Assembly: GCF_003833015.1 (NCBI RefSeq)
Contig: NZ_RJLQ01000010.1
Location: 91,678 to 155,677, forward strand
Length of the DNA stretch: 64,000 nucleotides
Direction: 5' to 3'
Origin: Clostridium sp. E02
GTDB lineage: Bacteria > Bacillota > Clostridia > Lachnospirales > Lachnospiraceae
In this document: in pieces, positions 61,336 through 64,000 of the stretch
How positions within the stretch are numbered: the stretch's first letter is position 1
How the letters are laid out: each line of letters opens with the position of its first letter
Translations under genes and position numbers: made by a program
Notes under the pieces: model-generated
What the model was told of the DNA's origin: nothing
What the model saw: only the letters and a program-made list of their open reading frames with translations
The model's database searches: none

Positions 61336-62298
61336 ATGAAAATTACAAACAAATGGAAAGCTGTGCTGTTTCTGGGAGGATTTTTTTTGCTTTTATATAT
61401 CCTATCTTTACTCTTTATTCCAGTTAACAGTATGGCAGATGGACTCTATAAGAAAGCCAATAGTATACGAACAGAGCCAGACCGCACCATAGACTGCGTG
61501 TTTCTTGGCGACAGCTTAAGCAGCACCAGTATCTCCCCTATGGAGCTTTATCAGACATACGGCATTGCCAGTTATAACTGTGGGGTTCCTGCTCAAAAGC
61601 TACAGGATACTTATTATTTGCTGACACAGGTTTTAACAAAACAATCACCCACCGTTGTGGTTTTAGAAACCAATGCATTCTTTCGTGACTTTGCACCCAT
61701 TCAAACATTGGATCATGCCATTGACGAAAAAGCAAAAAAATTATTTCCTCTCTACAAGTATCATAACAACTGGAAATATTTCCACACGTATCTATTGGAA
61801 AAACGAAGCCAGAAAAAAAGCCACGTAACCACTGGTACATTTAAGGGCTTCACCTACAACACGACCAGCAAACCCTATCGGAATGGTTCTTATGTAGTAA
61901 AAACCGACCAAGTCGTACCTATCCCGGATCAGCCCATGTATTATCTAAATAAAATCACAAGCTTATGCAAGAATAAGGGTATTACATTGATCTTATACAG
62001 TGCACCCTCTCCCAAATGCTGGGCTTATGCCAAACACAATTCAATTAAAGAATATGCCGAATCCAATCATCTGCCCTATATCGATGATAATTTATCCTTG
62101 AAAGAAATCGGCATTGACTGGACAACGGATTCCAGAGACGAAGGCGACCATTTAAACTTTTATGGAGCTAAAAAAGTAACGAATTTCTTAGGCAGCTATC
62201 TAAAAGAACACACAACGTTACCCGACCGGCGTGAGGATGCACAATATCATAACTGGAATGTAGAATTAGACCACTATAGGTCAATTACAAAAAAGTAA
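61336..62298 (+). CDS. Membrane-anchored SGNH/DltD-AlgJ-like protein
   Basis: Protein of 320 aa. N-terminal membrane anchor (about 8-30) and an extracytoplasmic SGNH-hydrolase-like domain: Ser60 in VFLGDSLSS, Asn in SYNCGVPAQ, and Asp/His in RDEGDHLNFYG (Asp271-His272 area). DltD, AlgJ/AlgX and PatB use such a triad in the last acyl-transfer step on the outer side. AGAGGAAA site before ATG. It ends seven bases before the convergent alaA stop. Confidence 0.88.
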   Translation: MKITNKWKAVLFLGGFFLLLYILSLLFIPVNSMADGLYKKANSIRTEPDRTIDCVFLGDSLSSTSISPMELYQTYGIASYNCGVPAQKLQDTYYLLTQVLTKQSPTVVVLETNAFFRDFAPIQTLDHAIDEKAKKLFPLYKYHNNWKYFHTYLLEKRSQKKSHVTTGTFKGFTYNTTSKPYRNGSYVVKTDQVVPIPDQPMYYLNKITSLCKNKGITLILYSAPSPKCWAYAKHNSIKEYAESNHLPYIDDNLSLKEIGIDWTTDSRDEGDHLNFYGAKKVTNFLGSYLKEHTTLPDRREDAQYHNWNVELDHYRSITKK

Positions 62299-62305
62299 AC
62301 AATGT

Positions 62306-63526
62306 TTATTTTTGTTTATAATAGGACAAAAAATCTTCCAGTTTTTCACATGCCATCTTTAACTGATTCTTTTCCGGTAAGTATACCAAGCGGAAATGAT
62401 CTGGCTCTTCCCAGTGAAATCCGCCGCCATGGGTCAGCAATATTTTTTTATCTCTTAAAAAATCCAAAACAAATTTTTCGTCATTCTCAATGCCGAACCG
62501 TTTGATGTCCAACTTCGGGAACATGTAGAATGCAGCTTTTGGTTTCACCACAGAAATTCCAGGAATCTGACACAGCGCCTCATAGATATATTCCCGCTGT
62601 TCGTAGATTCTTCCCCCTTTACAGATTAGTTTTTCTGTCTCCTCTTCCATCTGGAGTGCACTTCCTATCACTGACTGAGCTGGAACATTGGAACAAAGTC
62701 TCATGGATGACAAGAGATTAATCCCTTCCACATATCCCTTTGCAAAAGACTTGTCACCACAAAGTGCCATCCACCCACATCGGTAACCTGCAATTAAATG
62801 GGATTTTGACAATCCATTAAAAGTGATAGTAAAAAGATCGGGGGCAAGAGCGGCTATGGAAACATGTTTCAGTCCATCTAAGACCAGCCTGTCGTAAATT
62901 TCATCTGCAAAGATAATTAGTTTGTTCTCTCGGCAAATGGTTACAATCTCCTCTAGCAACTCTTGTGAGTATAAGGCACCTGTGGGATTGTTGGGATTAA
63001 TGATAACAATTCCTTTGGTTCGTTCTGTTATTTTACTTTTTATATCGTTTAAATCCGGATACCAATCAGACTTCTCATCACATCTGTAATGAACGGCAGT
63101 TCCTCCCGCCAACGTCACAGAAGCGGTCCATAAAGGATAATCAGGAGATGGCACTAAAATCTCATCTCCATAATCTAGTAACCCCTGCATGGACAATGTG
63201 ATCAGCTCACTCACTCCATTTCCAGTATACACGTCATCTGCGGTTACTTTTTCTATCCCTTTTTTTCTACAATAGGTCACGATCGCTTCTCTTGCAGATA
63301 AAAGCCCTTTGGAGTCAGAATAGCCCTCGGTATGGTATAAATTTTCATTTATCTGATCAAGTAGTGCCTGAGGAGCTCTAAATCCAAACGGAGCAGGATT
63401 GCCAATATTAAGTTTTAAAATATCAGTCCCCTGTTTAATCATCTGATTGGCTTCATCCATGACTGGTCCTCTGATATCGTAACATACATAATCCAGTTTC
63501 TTTGACTTTTCAAATTTTCTCATCAT
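62306..63526 (-). CDS. alaA: Alanine aminotransferase AlaA
   Basis: PLP fold-type I aminotransferase of 406 aa making alanine from pyruvate and glutamate. It follows E. coli AlaA closely: KLDYVCYDIRGPVMDEA, ILKLNIGNPAPFGF, GNGVSELI, SPDYPLWTASV, INPNNPTGALYS and the PLP Lys in TFNGLSKSHLIAGYRCGW. The start MMRKFEKSKKL has AAAGGAG seven bases upstream; the earlier ATG at 63547 sits beside the T-box terminator without a site. It is controlled by the T-box leader just upstream and lies convergent to the dlt-like cluster. Confidence 0.93.
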   Translation of the reverse strand: MMRKFEKSKKLDYVCYDIRGPVMDEANQMIKQGTDILKLNIGNPAPFGFRAPQALLDQINENLYHTEGYSDSKGLLSAREAIVTYCRKKGIEKVTADDVYTGNGVSELITLSMQGLLDYGDEILVPSPDYPLWTASVTLAGGTAVHYRCDEKSDWYPDLNDIKSKITERTKGIVIINPNNPTGALYSQELLEEIVTICRENKLIIFADEIYDRLVLDGLKHVSIAALAPDLFTITFNGLSKSHLIAGYRCGWMALCGDKSFAKGYVEGINLLSSMRLCSNVPAQSVIGSALQMEEETEKLICKGGRIYEQREYIYEALCQIPGISVVKPKAAFYMFPKLDIKRFGIENDEKFVLDFLRDKKILLTHGGGFHWEEPDHFRLVYLPEKNQLKMACEKLEDFLSYYKQK

Positions 63527-63550
63527 ATTCTTTCTCCTTTTTTTCATATA

Positions 63551-63820
63551 AAAAAGCCCTAAGCGTTAAAACGCTTAGGGCGGATATACAATCCGTGTTA
63601 CCACCTAAATTCAGAGAATCCTCTGCACTCATACGATACAAACATACCGTCTCCCGTTAACGAGGGATTTACGTTGAAGCCTACTAGGACATCCGTTCGG
63701 TTCAAAGCTCCGAGACTGCTTCCCTATACATAAATAAAGATTCACACCAACCATCTTCTCTCTGAAATTATCTGTATAAGTACTACTTCTCTTCATCGCC
63801 TTTTCACTATTTACGAAATC
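63551..63820 (-). ncRNA. T-box leader of alaA, likely alanine-specific (GCA)
   Basis: Minus-strand T-box features in order: GAAGAGAAGTAG at the base of stem I, CAGAGAGAAG with GGTTGGTGTGAATC (AG bulge and distal loop), a specifier region GGAAGCAGTCTCGGAGC, the antiterminator motif TTTAGGTGGTAACACG (near 63610-63595), and the terminator GCCCTAAGCG / CGCTTAGGGC (63556-63581) followed by TTTTTT. The GCA before GTCTCGGAGC is the best specifier candidate, giving alanine, which fits AlaA. GTC (Val) is the alternative. Confidence 0.88.
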
Positions 63821-63839
63821 ATATCATAAGTAACTGAAA

Positions 63840-64000
63840 ATGTCAACAATCAATCTCTAATTTAAACCAATTGTATGATTCATTTATGATAATGTCCTAG
63901 TGTATCACAAATGATTATGTCCCAATTAGTAGTTCATATATTATAATAGAACCTCATGACTTAGAAATGAGGTGGACACAATCAGAAAGGTATTACTAAC
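63840..64000. mobile_element. Possible left edge of an insertion sequence, cut by the window
   Basis: Two similar ATGTCC-containing stretches (63893-63903 and 63917-63928), a small dyad CCTCAT / ATGAGG (63953-63973) and a possible GTG frame reading VDTIRKVLL at the very end resemble the left end of an IS21-like element. There is too little sequence to be sure. The rest shows nothing I can name. Confidence 0.25.

Overview
The window looks like chromosome of a low-GC Gram-positive anaerobe of the class Clostridia, most like Lachnospiraceae. The reasons are strong AGGAGG-type ribosome binding sites, AT-rich intergenic DNA, T-box and preQ1-type leaders, CopA/CsoR/Rrf2 regulators of clostridial type, a DUF4317 gene and many oxygen-sensitive Fe-S proteins. 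I saw no tRNA, rRNA, CRISPR array or complete mobile element. Only a possible insertion-sequence edge is present, at the extreme right end.

Layout. 1-4.0 kb: a cut-off DUF4317 gene and a polar amino acid (probably cysteine) ABC transporter. 4.2-6.2 kb: a dCache chemoreceptor. 6.3-15.8 kb: a complete sulfate uptake and activation operon (sbp-cysTWA, aprA-aprB, cysDN) divergent from a LysR regulator. 15.8-18.0 kb: a PadR regulator and a fused flavin reductase/membrane protein. 18.1-21.6 kb: a secreted CAP-domain protein, an Rrf2 regulator, a rhodanese/TtcA-like thiolase and TcdA. 21.7-27.9 kb: a nickel/peptide-type ABC transporter with a methyltransferase and a His-rich CsoR-family sensor. 28.0-30.6 kb: a hemerythrin/DUF1858/cupin operon divergent from a Crp/Fnr regulator. 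30.6-38.0 kb: a two-component system and a copper-handling block (CopA, CopZ, HxlR, DUF2318 lipoprotein, a 30-aa membrane peptide, and an HMA-TauE-cupredoxin protein). 38.1-41.3 kb: shikimate kinase, HxlR, a PNPOx-like protein and a second chemoreceptor. 41.9-49.1 kb: ferredoxin, glycerol dehydrogenase, a flavodoxin-PNPOx fusion, a shikimate dehydrogenase homologue, oleate hydratase and an aromatic acid exporter-like protein. 49.1-52.2 kb: the queuosine precursor operon (queD-queE-folE-queC-queF) behind a preQ1-I-like leader. 52.2-54.6 kb: amidase, metallo-hydrolase, AIM24. 54.8-62.3 kb: a two-component system driving an unusual dlt-like surface-modification cluster. 62.3-63.8 kb: an AlaA aminotransferase behind a T-box.

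Two things stand out. (1) Between the chemoreceptor at 39.6-41.3 kb and the ferredoxin gene, a perfect 20-bp inverted repeat (41388-41407 / 41721-41740) encloses about 313 bp. That segment carries a promoter with consensus -35 TTGACA and -10 TATAAT, currently pointing away from the chemoreceptor gene. This is the architecture of a phase-variable invertible promoter, and the receptor would be OFF in this copy. (2) The 54.8-62.3 kb cluster joins a DltA-like adenylating enzyme, a carrier protein, an AlgI/DltB-type MBOAT acyltransferase and an SGNH protein to a LysA/ornithine-decarboxylase-fold PLP enzyme. That enzyme is translationally coupled to the adenylase. This suggests that a decarboxylated or otherwise modified amino acid, not plain D-alanine, is exported onto a surface polymer under its own two-component control.

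Regulatory logic is unusually readable here. The sulfate divergon has the same 10-mer over both -10 boxes in mirror image. The cupin/hemerythrin operon has an Fnr-type dyad centred at about -41.5. A PadR-type dyad covers the -10 of the padR promoter. A C-rich CsoR-type operator lies just upstream of the nik-like promoter. A tandem response-regulator site precedes the dlt-like cluster.
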